Assembly (NCBI GenBank): GCA_004524595.1
Contig: SDOA01000097.1
Span: forward strand, 1 to 16,337
DNA: 16,337 bases
Reading direction: 5' to 3'
Origin: Candidatus Thorarchaeota archaeon
GTDB taxonomy: Archaea; Asgardarchaeota; Thorarchaeia; Thorarchaeales; Thorarchaeaceae
A model generated the notes under the pieces. It did not search any database. It was not told the DNA's origin and saw only the letters and a list, made by a program, of their open reading frames with translations. The translations under genes were made by a program, and so were the position numbers. Positions 6,348 through 13,500 of the stretch are shown here, piece after piece (the first letter of the stretch is position 1; each line of letters starts with the position of its first letter).

Positions 6348-7324
6348 ATGCTACTCTCCTTGAGCATCTTACAGATGAAAAATCCCTCTGAGTTATGAAG
6401 ATGGGGAAGGAATCTTCTTGCTAGGGTTAGAGACCTATCAAGATGTACTCCATAAGGTTCAGAATATCCTGGTGAACCAAACTCGATTGGGATGGGTACA
6501 ATGCTCATCTCTGGGTGCCGTCTTAGTACATCATCAACAACATACTCATTTTCTTCTGGCGCAATAGAACATGTGGAATAGACAATAATTCCACCTGGGC
6601 TAAGTACAGATAGTGCTGCATCCAACAGTTCACCCTCTCTTGTTGCACAGTATCGTACATCTGCTATTGTCTTGCTAGTTTTTCTTGTTGGGTCTAATGG
6701 AAGTAGCCCCTCTCCTGAACAAGGAGCATCAAGCAGAATTCTGTCTGGTCGCAGACCAAGTCTGTCTAACTTCTTTGCGTCCCCTCTCAATACTATTGCA
6801 TTCATCACATTAGATCTAAGTATATTGCTCTCAAGGCTAGCTAGTCTTTTCCTATCCTGTTCAATTGCGACTACAATTCCATCGTTATTCATCCTCTGAG
6901 CAATGTGTGTTGTCTTACCACCTGGTGCAGCAGCAAGATCGAAGATAGTCTCTCCTGGTTGAGGATCTAATACTCTCACTGTTGTCATTGAAGGGACTCC
7001 CTGAACATAATAGTATCCTAACATATGCTCTAAGAATGCACCAGGAGTCGAGTGTCCTGAGAAGTCTGCGTAATATCCATGATCTAACCAAGCTATCTTC
7101 TCGAGTTTGATTCCTTTGTTCTGCAATCTACGTATAGTAAATTCATGTTCTGCTCTCAGCGTATTGATTCTAATTGCTGTAGGAATAGGATTTTCGCATG
7201 CCTTTAGGAATTGCAGTGTTTCCTCTTCTCCCCATAGAGCAAGATATCTTTCAATCATATATTGAAGGTATCCATGCTCTGTAGCAATCCGTTTTGCTTT
7301 TTCACGCAACTCCTTGCTTGACAT
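6344..7324 (-). CDS. NOL1/NOP2/Sun-family RNA (cytosine-5) methyltransferase
   Basis: This 326-residue S-adenosylmethionine-dependent enzyme makes 5-methylcytosine in RNA. An N-terminal RNA-binding segment (1-110) includes IPTAIRINTLR. It is followed by motif I DLAAAPGGKTTHIA (129-142), motif IV DAPCSGEG (199-206, C202) and motif VI YSTCS (249-253, C252). The two cysteines are the release and nucleophile residues known for this family. The C-terminus RRFLPHLHNSEGFFICKM (303-320) is typical of it. There is no fused PUA domain, but a PUA protein is encoded directly downstream with a 4-base ATGA overlap. Upstream, 24 bases separate it from the deaminase gene. The target could be rRNA or tRNA; pairing with Nip7 makes rRNA attractive, as for yeast Nop2, but this is inference. 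Confidence 0.93.
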   Translation of the reverse strand: MSSKELREKAKRIATEHGYLQYMIERYLALWGEEETLQFLKACENPIPTAIRINTLRAEHEFTIRRLQNKGIKLEKIAWLDHGYYADFSGHSTPGAFLEHMLGYYYVQGVPSMTTVRVLDPQPGETIFDLAAAPGGKTTHIAQRMNNDGIVVAIEQDRKRLASLESNILRSNVMNAIVLRGDAKKLDRLGLRPDRILLDAPCSGEGLLPLDPTRKTSKTIADVRYCATREGELLDAALSVLSPGGIIVYSTCSIAPEENEYVVDDVLRRHPEMSIVPIPIEFGSPGYSEPYGVHLDRSLTLARRFLPHLHNSEGFFICKMLKESSI

Positions 7325-7348
7325 TATGGGATCTCTCCATTCCTGATT

Positions 7349-7795
7349 TTACTTACCAATGTCTTCGTTCCAAAGATTTGGATTTGCGTTGATGAATTTT
7401 CTCATCATCGTTATGCATCCACTATCATTGAGGATAACAACATCAACACCGCGATTACGTACATAATCTTCTGGACCCCTGAAGTTTCTGTTCTCTCCAA
7501 TAACAACTCTTGGAATCCCATAGAGAAGGACTGCGCCACTGCACATATCGCATGGAGAGAGAGTCGAATAGAGTGTGGATCTTCTATAGTCCGACGCGTT
7601 GAGTCGTCCCGCATTCTCTAGGCAGTCCATCTCTGCATGTAAGATTGCACTACCCCTCTGAATCCGTCTATTATGCCCTCTTCCGATAATTTTACTATCT
7701 ATTACTAAGACGGATCCAATAGGTATGCCCCCCTCTGCAAGTCCCTTCCTAGCCTCTTCAATTGCTTCGCTCATAAATTTTCTATCTTCAGTCAT
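7349..7795 (-). CDS. Cytosine deaminase, yeast Fcy1-like (zinc CDA fold)
   Basis: The 148-residue protein belongs to the zinc-dependent cytidine/deoxycytidylate deaminase superfamily. By eye it resembles yeast cytosine deaminase almost end to end. It has GGIPIGSVLV, GRGHNRR, HAE (H53, E55), YSTLSPCDMCSGA (C82, C85), YGIPRVVIGENRNF and the terminal WNEDIG. H53, C82 and C85 would bind zinc, E55 is the proton shuttle, and N42 and D145 match substrate contacts in the yeast enzyme. The expected reaction is cytosine to uracil in pyrimidine salvage. I start it at 7795 because AAGGTGA lies five bases upstream and the yeast alignment begins there; an ATG at 7819 would add eight residues and overlap thrC. 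It lies 10 bases after thrC in a four-gene minus-strand cluster. A tRNA or guanine deaminase is the alternative. Confidence 0.88.
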   Translation of the reverse strand: MTEDRKFMSEAIEEARKGLAEGGIPIGSVLVIDSKIIGRGHNRRIQRGSAILHAEMDCLENAGRLNASDYRRSTLYSTLSPCDMCSGAVLLYGIPRVVIGENRNFRGPEDYVRNRGVDVVILNDSGCITMMRKFINANPNLWNEDIGK

Positions 7796-7800
7796 CAGTT

Positions 7801-7807
7801 TCACCTT
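7801..7807 (-). promoter_or_regulatory. Shine-Dalgarno site deciding the deaminase start
   Basis: AAGGTGA on the minus strand overlaps the thrC TAA stop and lies five bases before the ATG at 7795. It favours that start over the ATG at 7819, which has no comparable site. Confidence 0.6.
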
Positions 7808-9056
7808 AGTAGCTCTCAAGTGCTCTCTTTAGATCTTCAATCTTTGGCGATATTATCTGTACATCTGCTGACAGTCTATCAGGCGTTGCAAGGTCCTTAA
7901 ATCCCGAGCCAGTTATAGGTACCACAATCGTTTCATTAGTGTCTATGATACCCTGTTGAACGAGTTCCCGTAATCCAGCTAGTGCGGCTACACCACTAGG
8001 TTCAGCAAAAATACCCTCATATTTTCCAAGTGCGACTAGAGCAGCTTCTATATCTTCATCAGAAACCATCACTGCTTCTCCTCCTGCTAGTTTGAGGTAT
8101 TTCAATGCAGCATCTCCATCCCAGGGAAATGGATCTGCTAACCCGCCTGCAACAGTATTATTGGACTTCCATGGCACGATATTTAGAGGATCCTGTCCCT
8201 GTTTGAAAGCCTGCACTATTGGAGGACATCCCGTTGGTTGAACTACAACGGGTCTAGGTAGTTCATCTATGAGTCCCATCTGTTGGAACTCCCAAAGTCC
8301 CTTCATTGTTCCAGCCATCAATCCGCCACTACCTGTTGGAAAGAGAATCCAATCTGGAGCGTTCCAATCAGTCTGCTCAACAACTTCATACCCAAGGGAC
8401 TTTGTCCCCTCGAATTGAAAGCAATTGAATGGTCCGAATGAGGGTGTTGGAGTCCATCCTAATTCAGCACATGCTGTATGAAGTAGTGTTGTTGTTGGGT
8501 CTACACCCTCCTTCTCCTTACTAACTCTGAATACTTTGGCACCTAAAGTTCTGAGGTGAATCAGTTTTCCAGATGGTGCATCCTCCGGGACAAATACTAC
8601 TGCCTCAAGCCCAGCTCTAGCTGCATAAGTAGACATTGCAGCAGCTGCATTTCCTGAAGATGCCGCTGATACTGTCTGCGCACCATCCTCAAGTGCTCTA
8701 CTGACACCCACACATATTGGTCTATCTTTGAAAGAACCTGATGGATTAAAGATCTCATTCTTAAGAAACAGGTTCTTGATATTCCATTCAGAGGCCAACC
8801 TATTGCTTCTCAGTAAAGGAGTATTGCCCTCCCCCAATGTCACAATATTTCTACGAGACCTGAGTGGCATGAGTTCGAAGTACTTCCAAAGACCTCCCTT
8901 TCTGTGGAAGAGTTCCTGTTTTGTGAATACCTCTTTGAGTTCTTCAAGGTCAAAGACGAAATCGATTCTACCACCACAACCATCGTTTGGTGGAACATTA
9001 TCCTCATGGTATTCCTTTCCACATTTTGCACATTTGATACTGATTATCTTCGACAT
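7806..9056 (-). CDS. thrC: Threonine synthase
   Basis: The 416-residue protein is a PLP-dependent fold-type II enzyme that converts O-phosphohomoserine to threonine. An N-terminal zinc-ribbon-like segment carries C9, C12 and C27, as in many archaeal threonine synthases. The substrate-binding TLGEGNTPLL (73-82) is followed by NPSGSFKDRP (104-113), in which K110 would form the PLP Schiff base. Then come SAASSGNAAAAMSTYAARAG, the phosphate-binding PTGSGGLMAG and the C-terminal EGIFAEPSGVAALAGL. It is the first gene of a tight cluster with the deaminase, m5C methyltransferase and Nip7-like genes; no functional link to those is known to me. Cysteate synthase and related paralogues share this fold, so substrate identity is inferred. 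The start ATG is preceded by a purine-rich GAGGCTGGTGGT. Confidence 0.9.
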   Translation of the reverse strand: MSKIISIKCAKCGKEYHEDNVPPNDGCGGRIDFVFDLEELKEVFTKQELFHRKGGLWKYFELMPLRSRRNIVTLGEGNTPLLRSNRLASEWNIKNLFLKNEIFNPSGSFKDRPICVGVSRALEDGAQTVSAASSGNAAAAMSTYAARAGLEAVVFVPEDAPSGKLIHLRTLGAKVFRVSKEKEGVDPTTTLLHTACAELGWTPTPSFGPFNCFQFEGTKSLGYEVVEQTDWNAPDWILFPTGSGGLMAGTMKGLWEFQQMGLIDELPRPVVVQPTGCPPIVQAFKQGQDPLNIVPWKSNNTVAGGLADPFPWDGDAALKYLKLAGGEAVMVSDEDIEAALVALGKYEGIFAEPSGVAALAGLRELVQQGIIDTNETIVVPITGSGFKDLATPDRLSADVQIISPKIEDLKRALESY

Positions 9057-9135
9057 GTTACCACCAGCCTCTTCTCATGTTCCGTGTTCTGTTATTTGAG
9101 TTGTGGCTTGAAAGTATGGAAACATCTAACAATGG

Positions 9136-9146
9136 AATATATTTAA
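9136..9146. promoter_or_regulatory. TATA-like element in the thrC / CYTH divergent spacer
   Basis: AATATATTTAA is nearly self-complementary and lies in the 111-base spacer between the two divergent genes. Read on minus it would start a thrC leader of about 60 nt. Read on plus, transcription would start close to the TTG of the CYTH gene, which sits awkwardly with that gene's Shine-Dalgarno site. It may therefore serve mainly thrC. Confidence 0.35.
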
Positions 9147-9155
9147 TCTGAATCT

Positions 9156-9160
9156 GAGGA
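9156..9160 (+). promoter_or_regulatory. Shine-Dalgarno site supporting a TTG start
   Basis: GAGGA lies seven bases before the TTG at 9168, ideal spacing. No ATG is in frame near the conserved N-terminal motif, so this site decides the start. Confidence 0.6.
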
Positions 9161-9167
9161 ATTTGAA

Positions 9168-9740
9168 TTGAGAGAGACCTATGAGGTTGAAGTTAAACTT
9201 CGTATTGAGAATGAAGGCCCAATCATCAAGTCAATCATTGATAATGGGGGTAAACGACTTAACACTGAAATTCAATCTGACATGTATTTTGACCATCCCT
9301 GCCGTTCATTCTCGGAGACCGATGAATCCGTACGAGTTAGAACTAGAACTTCACCTGTAGATAGTGAGCATCGTAGTAAAAACCCAGCTGAGCTCACCTA
9401 CAAGGGACCAAAGATTGACATGACAACAAAGACTCGACTTGAGTTCACCTCTGAAGTGGACAATATTGATTCTGTCATTTCATTTCTCCAACACACCGGA
9501 TTTAAACACGTGGCAACAATAATAAAAAATCGGGATTTTTACTGTCTCGATGATATTACTATTAGTATCGATTCAGTCGACAAGGTTGGTCTCTATATTG
9601 AATTCGAACTTATCGCTCAAGACAAAGTAGATATGGTTAGAGCTAGAGAAAGAATAATTGAACTCATTGAAAAACTCAGACTAGACCCAGCAAAGACAAT
9701 CAGAGAGTCATATTTAGAGCTTTATTTGAAACATGCGTAG
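9168..9740 (+). CDS. cyaB: CYTH-domain protein, class IV adenylate cyclase (CyaB)-like
   Basis: The 190-residue protein has the CYTH signature ExExK at the very start (E6, E8, K10 in YEVEVKLRI). Further conserved charged residues typical of the triphosphate tunnel are R56, R58, K79 in ELTYKGP, R90 and E92, K120 and R122, D135, and E145 and E147 in YIEFELIA. CYTH enzymes act on triphosphates with a metal ion: class IV adenylate cyclases, thiamine triphosphatases or inorganic triphosphatases. The CyaB-type layout SDMYFDHP...RVRTR fits the first group best, but the reaction in archaea is not settled. The start is TTG, with GAGGA seven bases upstream; the ExExK position leaves no later option. 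The gene converges on the HD-domain gene with a 3-base gap. Confidence 0.87.
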   Translation: MRETYEVEVKLRIENEGPIIKSIIDNGGKRLNTEIQSDMYFDHPCRSFSETDESVRVRTRTSPVDSEHRSKNPAELTYKGPKIDMTTKTRLEFTSEVDNIDSVISFLQHTGFKHVATIIKNRDFYCLDDITISIDSVDKVGLYIEFELIAQDKVDMVRARERIIELIEKLRLDPAKTIRESYLELYLKHA

Positions 9741-9743
9741 TTC

Positions 9744-10328
9744 TTAGAGATACATCTCTTCTCTCAGTAAATTCACAAATGACTCCAGAATTTCATGTCG
9801 TGTGGTGGCCATCTTTTTTGCTTTTTCAGTGAACATCAAATCACGTAATTTCAAAAGTTTTTCATCTGCATGCTTTAGAAACCCTTGTATCCCTCTACCA
9901 GATGCAGCTGCTTGAGCAATCGCACGGTATATTCCAATAGCCCCTATTGCATCAAGTTTATCCGCATCACTCAGTATTTGCCCTTCACGAGTGGTTGGTT
10001 CAATACCTTCACTAAATCTGTGTGTTCTGATTGCTGCTACAACTTGTTCTATCTCGTCATCTCTGTATCCAATATCCTTGAGAACTTTTCTACTCATATC
10101 TCCTGAGAGAATAGAATGGGATATGCCCGTTTCTTCCTCTCTAGGTCTTCCAATATCATGTAAAAGTGCAGCTGCTTCTATAACTCTAGTATTTCCATTC
10201 TGTCCCTCAGTTAACAGCATAGAAATCTTGTGCACTCTCATAATATGATCAATAGTGTGTGCTCCCCTGTCTGTTTTAGCCAGTTCACTTTTTACAGCAT
10301 CAATAATCTTTAGCCTAATAGACTTCAT
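9744..10328 (-). CDS. HD-domain metal-dependent phosphohydrolase
   Basis: This 194-residue protein has the HD superfamily residues in order: H28 in TIDHIMRV, the HD pair H57-D58 in ALLHDIGRP, H71 in ISHS, H103 in RTHRF, and D121/D123 in LSDADKLDAIGA. These coordinate one or two metal ions for phosphoester hydrolysis. The SDADKLDAIGAIGIYRA pattern is seen in small uncharacterised HD proteins of bacteria and archaea, so the substrate is unknown; nucleotides or cyclic nucleotides are possibilities. The start ATG is well supported by GAGGTGA seven bases upstream. It ends 3 bases from the CYTH gene and is divergent from the giant surface-protein gene. The neighbouring CYTH gene makes a nucleotide-signalling link tempting but unproven, since the two are convergent rather than an operon. 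Confidence 0.88.
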   Translation of the reverse strand: MKSIRLKIIDAVKSELAKTDRGAHTIDHIMRVHKISMLLTEGQNGNTRVIEAAALLHDIGRPREEETGISHSILSGDMSRKVLKDIGYRDDEIEQVVAAIRTHRFSEGIEPTTREGQILSDADKLDAIGAIGIYRAIAQAAASGRGIQGFLKHADEKLLKLRDLMFTEKAKKMATTRHEILESFVNLLREEMYL

Positions 10329-10335
10329 ATTTCGT

Positions 10336-10342
10336 TCACCTC
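10336..10342 (-). promoter_or_regulatory. Shine-Dalgarno site of the HD-domain gene
   Basis: GAGGTGA on the minus strand lies seven bases before the ATG at 10328. It is one of the strongest ribosome-binding sites in the window. Confidence 0.6.
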
Positions 10343-10440
10343 ATTATGCAATGCATACGTTTCTTAGGATATTTCTGATTCTTTTATCATCTTGGCATTT
10401 CGAATAATGATAGGAGGCACAACCAAGAAAGCCTTTAATT

Positions 10441-10448
10441 GTTTATAC
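10441..10448 (+). promoter_or_regulatory. Possible TATA box of the giant surface-protein gene
   Basis: GTTTATAC lies about 83 bases before the TTG start in the 202-base divergent spacer. Transcription would start near 10470, giving a leader of about 60 nt. Support is only base composition and position. Confidence 0.3.
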
Positions 10449-10495
10449 CGAATCTGTGAAGGTGACAAGACACGCCATATCTGTCATGTTCATCA

Positions 10496-10510
10496 CCAAC
10501 ATTGTGTTGG
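10496..10510 (+). promoter_or_regulatory. Hairpin just upstream of the giant gene's ribosome-binding site
   Basis: CCAACA and TGTTGG form a perfect 6-bp inverted repeat with a 3-base loop, seven bases before GAGG (10518-10521). In the RNA it could form a small hairpin next to the ribosome-binding site; in DNA it could be an operator. The role is inferred. Confidence 0.35.
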
Positions 10511-10517
10511 AAAACAA

Positions 10518-10521
10518 GAGG
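10518..10521 (+). promoter_or_regulatory. Shine-Dalgarno site supporting the TTG start at 10531
   Basis: GAGG lies nine bases before the TTG at 10531, which follows an in-frame TAA. The alternative ATG at 10561 has a purine tract only at 16 bases. Confidence 0.5.
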
Positions 10522-10530
10522 CTACAATAA

Positions 10531-13500
10531 TTGAGTACTGAAGGAACAACCCGCAAGAAAATGGGTCTTACAGCAATAATCAGTTCAATCTTTATTGTAG
10601 CAACTATAGTATGGGGCTTCTATAGTTTTATCCTGATTCAATCTGGAGATATTCGTCCCTATCCTGCACATTTTGAATATGATTCTATAAAATACTGGCC
10701 GTATGAGAACGGTTTTGCAGGTGGAAACACTAACTGGTTTGATAACCTAAACTACACTAATCTTCCTCTTGACCAGCCTTTACCAGATGATCTTCTTGAT
10801 CATCTTGATGATCCTGTATTTATTGTAGCCCCTGCTGATCCAGGGCAATTATGGAGGATAGATTCTTACGATTATTATGACGGCGCTGGATGGTCAAAGA
10901 CTGTAGAGGGAACAAGACCTCTTAATTCACAAGAACTCATTTCTTATTCAGAAATCACCAATCCTGTTTATATTGTACTTTTCTACGCCGAAGCAGGCGC
11001 TACCGTTGGAGCAATGTCACTACCCTCTCTCTTCCCCTCTATTCGTATTATTGAAGACTCTTTTAACACGTGGTCAATTGTTGACGGCATTCCTGAAATC
11101 GATGATCCCTCCAGACTCATAGATTATGACATTCAAACTGATGAATACGGGACACTACTCTTTAGTCCATTCATTACAGGAACTACTGGTGAACAGGTTC
11201 TTGTCAGCTTTGAAATAACATATATCAACCAAGACATTGAGAATATTCAAAATCTAGCACAACCAGGTAGTGCTGCATTTTTACCAATCTACACAGACCT
11301 TACTGCTGTTCAACCTTTATCAAGCCGAGTGCAGACAGCAATCAATCAGTTTACTGATGTTGGTACAAATGCATATGAGACTGCGATGGCTGTGAAGACC
11401 TATTTTCAGAGCACATTCGAACTGACCATCTCTGAAGAGGCTTTGTCTGACCGTCCTGATAATCAAGAGATTACGGACTGGTTTCTTGAACGTGGTGGCG
11501 GTCTTCCAATGGACTTTGCTACTGCATATTGTGTATTCATGCGCGAACTTGGTATACCTGCACGGATAGTGAGCGGCTATGCCCTTGGTGAACGTGATGC
11601 GGTTGAAGATTTTCGCACCATTATGGTCCGACATATGACTTTTTGGGCTGAGGTCTATGTACCCATGTCTGGAACAACCCTTGGAGAATGGATACAAGTC
11701 ATTCCCATTCCACTGCCTGATGAGTATGGTGGAGGCGAGGACCCGACAAACACCCCAGTTCCAGAAATTGAATTGCTAGTTTTTCCAATAAACGGGCAAC
11801 ACTGGGCCGAAATTGGCGATACATTTGAATTAGGAGCAACAATTACGGTTGATGGTGTCTATGTCACAACTCCTGACACAGTCTTCTTCTATGATGAGAC
11901 TGATACAGAAGTGATTGGTTATACTACTATTGGGCAATCGCCTCTTCCGCCAATAGCAAATATATCCTATGTCTTCCCTTCAAATGCTACGGTAGATTAT
12001 CATACGATTTCAGCTACATGGGAAAATTCGTATTTCATGGTCTGGAACACAACACGAATTTTCGCGGTAGGAACTCCTACTCCCAATGTTCACAGATCTG
12101 AGCTTGCAAAAACATCAAATTATTACCCAAGTGAAATCATTGATCTTAACATCAATCAAGGATTAGACACTCATGTTGCCCTCTGGACTGATATTGTTCA
12201 TGTATATGGTGTTATGACTGTAGGTGGAACTCCTGTAAATAGTTCGAAGTATGGAAATCAATACATCCAGATTATGTGGGATGATGATGTTGTCGGTGAT
12301 GCATATATTGATGAGTACGGATATTATGAATTTTACATACCTGTTGATCCTATGAATCATACTCTCATGACCATTGGTCCACATGAAGTATGGTCCTCAT
12401 ATGCTGGTGACTGGGATCCAGATCTAGAGTACTGGAGATTAAAACCGGCAAATTCCTCTATATCTGTCGTCACTGTCTATGGTCGAGTTAGTTTTGTTCT
12501 AACTGTCACACCTGTTGAAGCATATGCTGGTGCAATTCTTCAATACGATGGTAGTATTCAATTCATGAATGGAAGTCTTCTTCCCTCCGGGCAGAGTGTA
12601 GGTGTCTTTTTTGGAACACAAGCAAATACCACGAGGCCACTCAATGTGACTGGTGGCTTCCAATGGAGCTATATGATTCCCCTTGCTCAACCAGATGGTA
12701 CATATTTTGCTCGTGTCAACTTCACCTCCCCTTGGCAGTACATCTTAGGCAACTGGAGCATTTCAATACCTATCAATGTGGGTTCTGGAGGTTCGCAAAT
12801 TACCTTGAATGCTCTTCCTAATCCCTTATTTATTGGGCAAGGAATTACAATATCTGGATATTTACAATACGCTGCTAACAGCTCTGGGATTGCTGGTCAG
12901 TGGGTTGATGTATGGTGGCAAACTGATACTATTTTTTTCCTTGGTCAAGCCTTTACAGCTGGAGATGGATATTTTGAATTAGATTTTATCATTCCTGCAG
13001 GTTATGAAGGGTCAGTTTCTTACTGGGCAAACTATACCTCTGCCATCTCAGGATTGACAGATACTGAATCTCCTCATCTGAGTTCAACAATCAAGCGATA
13101 TGATCCAAACATATCTATCCTTGCGACACCTGACCCGATTCGTTTGCTTCAGACAGTTACCATCCAAGGTGTTGTTAGCCTTCCTGAGAATGCAAGTTCT
13201 CCGCTCGTTTCTATTACAGTTAGTATATGGTGGAGTAATTCAACACATCCCAGTGGAGTTCTATTAGGAACAGCTATCACCAATGCAACTGGTGGGTACA
13301 TCTTCTATTATCAAATACCCCTTACTCATGGCATTGAAACAGTTCATGTATGGGCTAGTTATACATCACTCTTACCAGAGGTAGCAGACGCTGAGTCAAT
13401 TCATGAGCCTCTTACGATTGAAGCAACAAATACTATTATCACAATCAACGAGGACTATACATACTACTACCTGAATGAAACAGTCCAGCTATATGGACAA

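Noticed and set aside
7796..7819. Longer deaminase start at ATG 7819, adding eight residues and overlapping thrC.
   Set aside because: The ATG at 7795 has AAGGTGA five bases upstream, and the similarity to yeast cytosine deaminase begins there. The longer start has no comparable site.
8728..9146. Overlapping plus-strand frames of 80-123 codons opposite the start of thrC.
   Set aside because: They are antisense to the conserved threonine synthase N-terminus and PLP lysine region, with no support of their own.
11320..11697. A 125-codon open frame on the minus strand.
   Set aside because: It lies wholly inside the giant plus-strand gene, opposite the recognisable transglutaminase core, and its translation has no recognisable domain.
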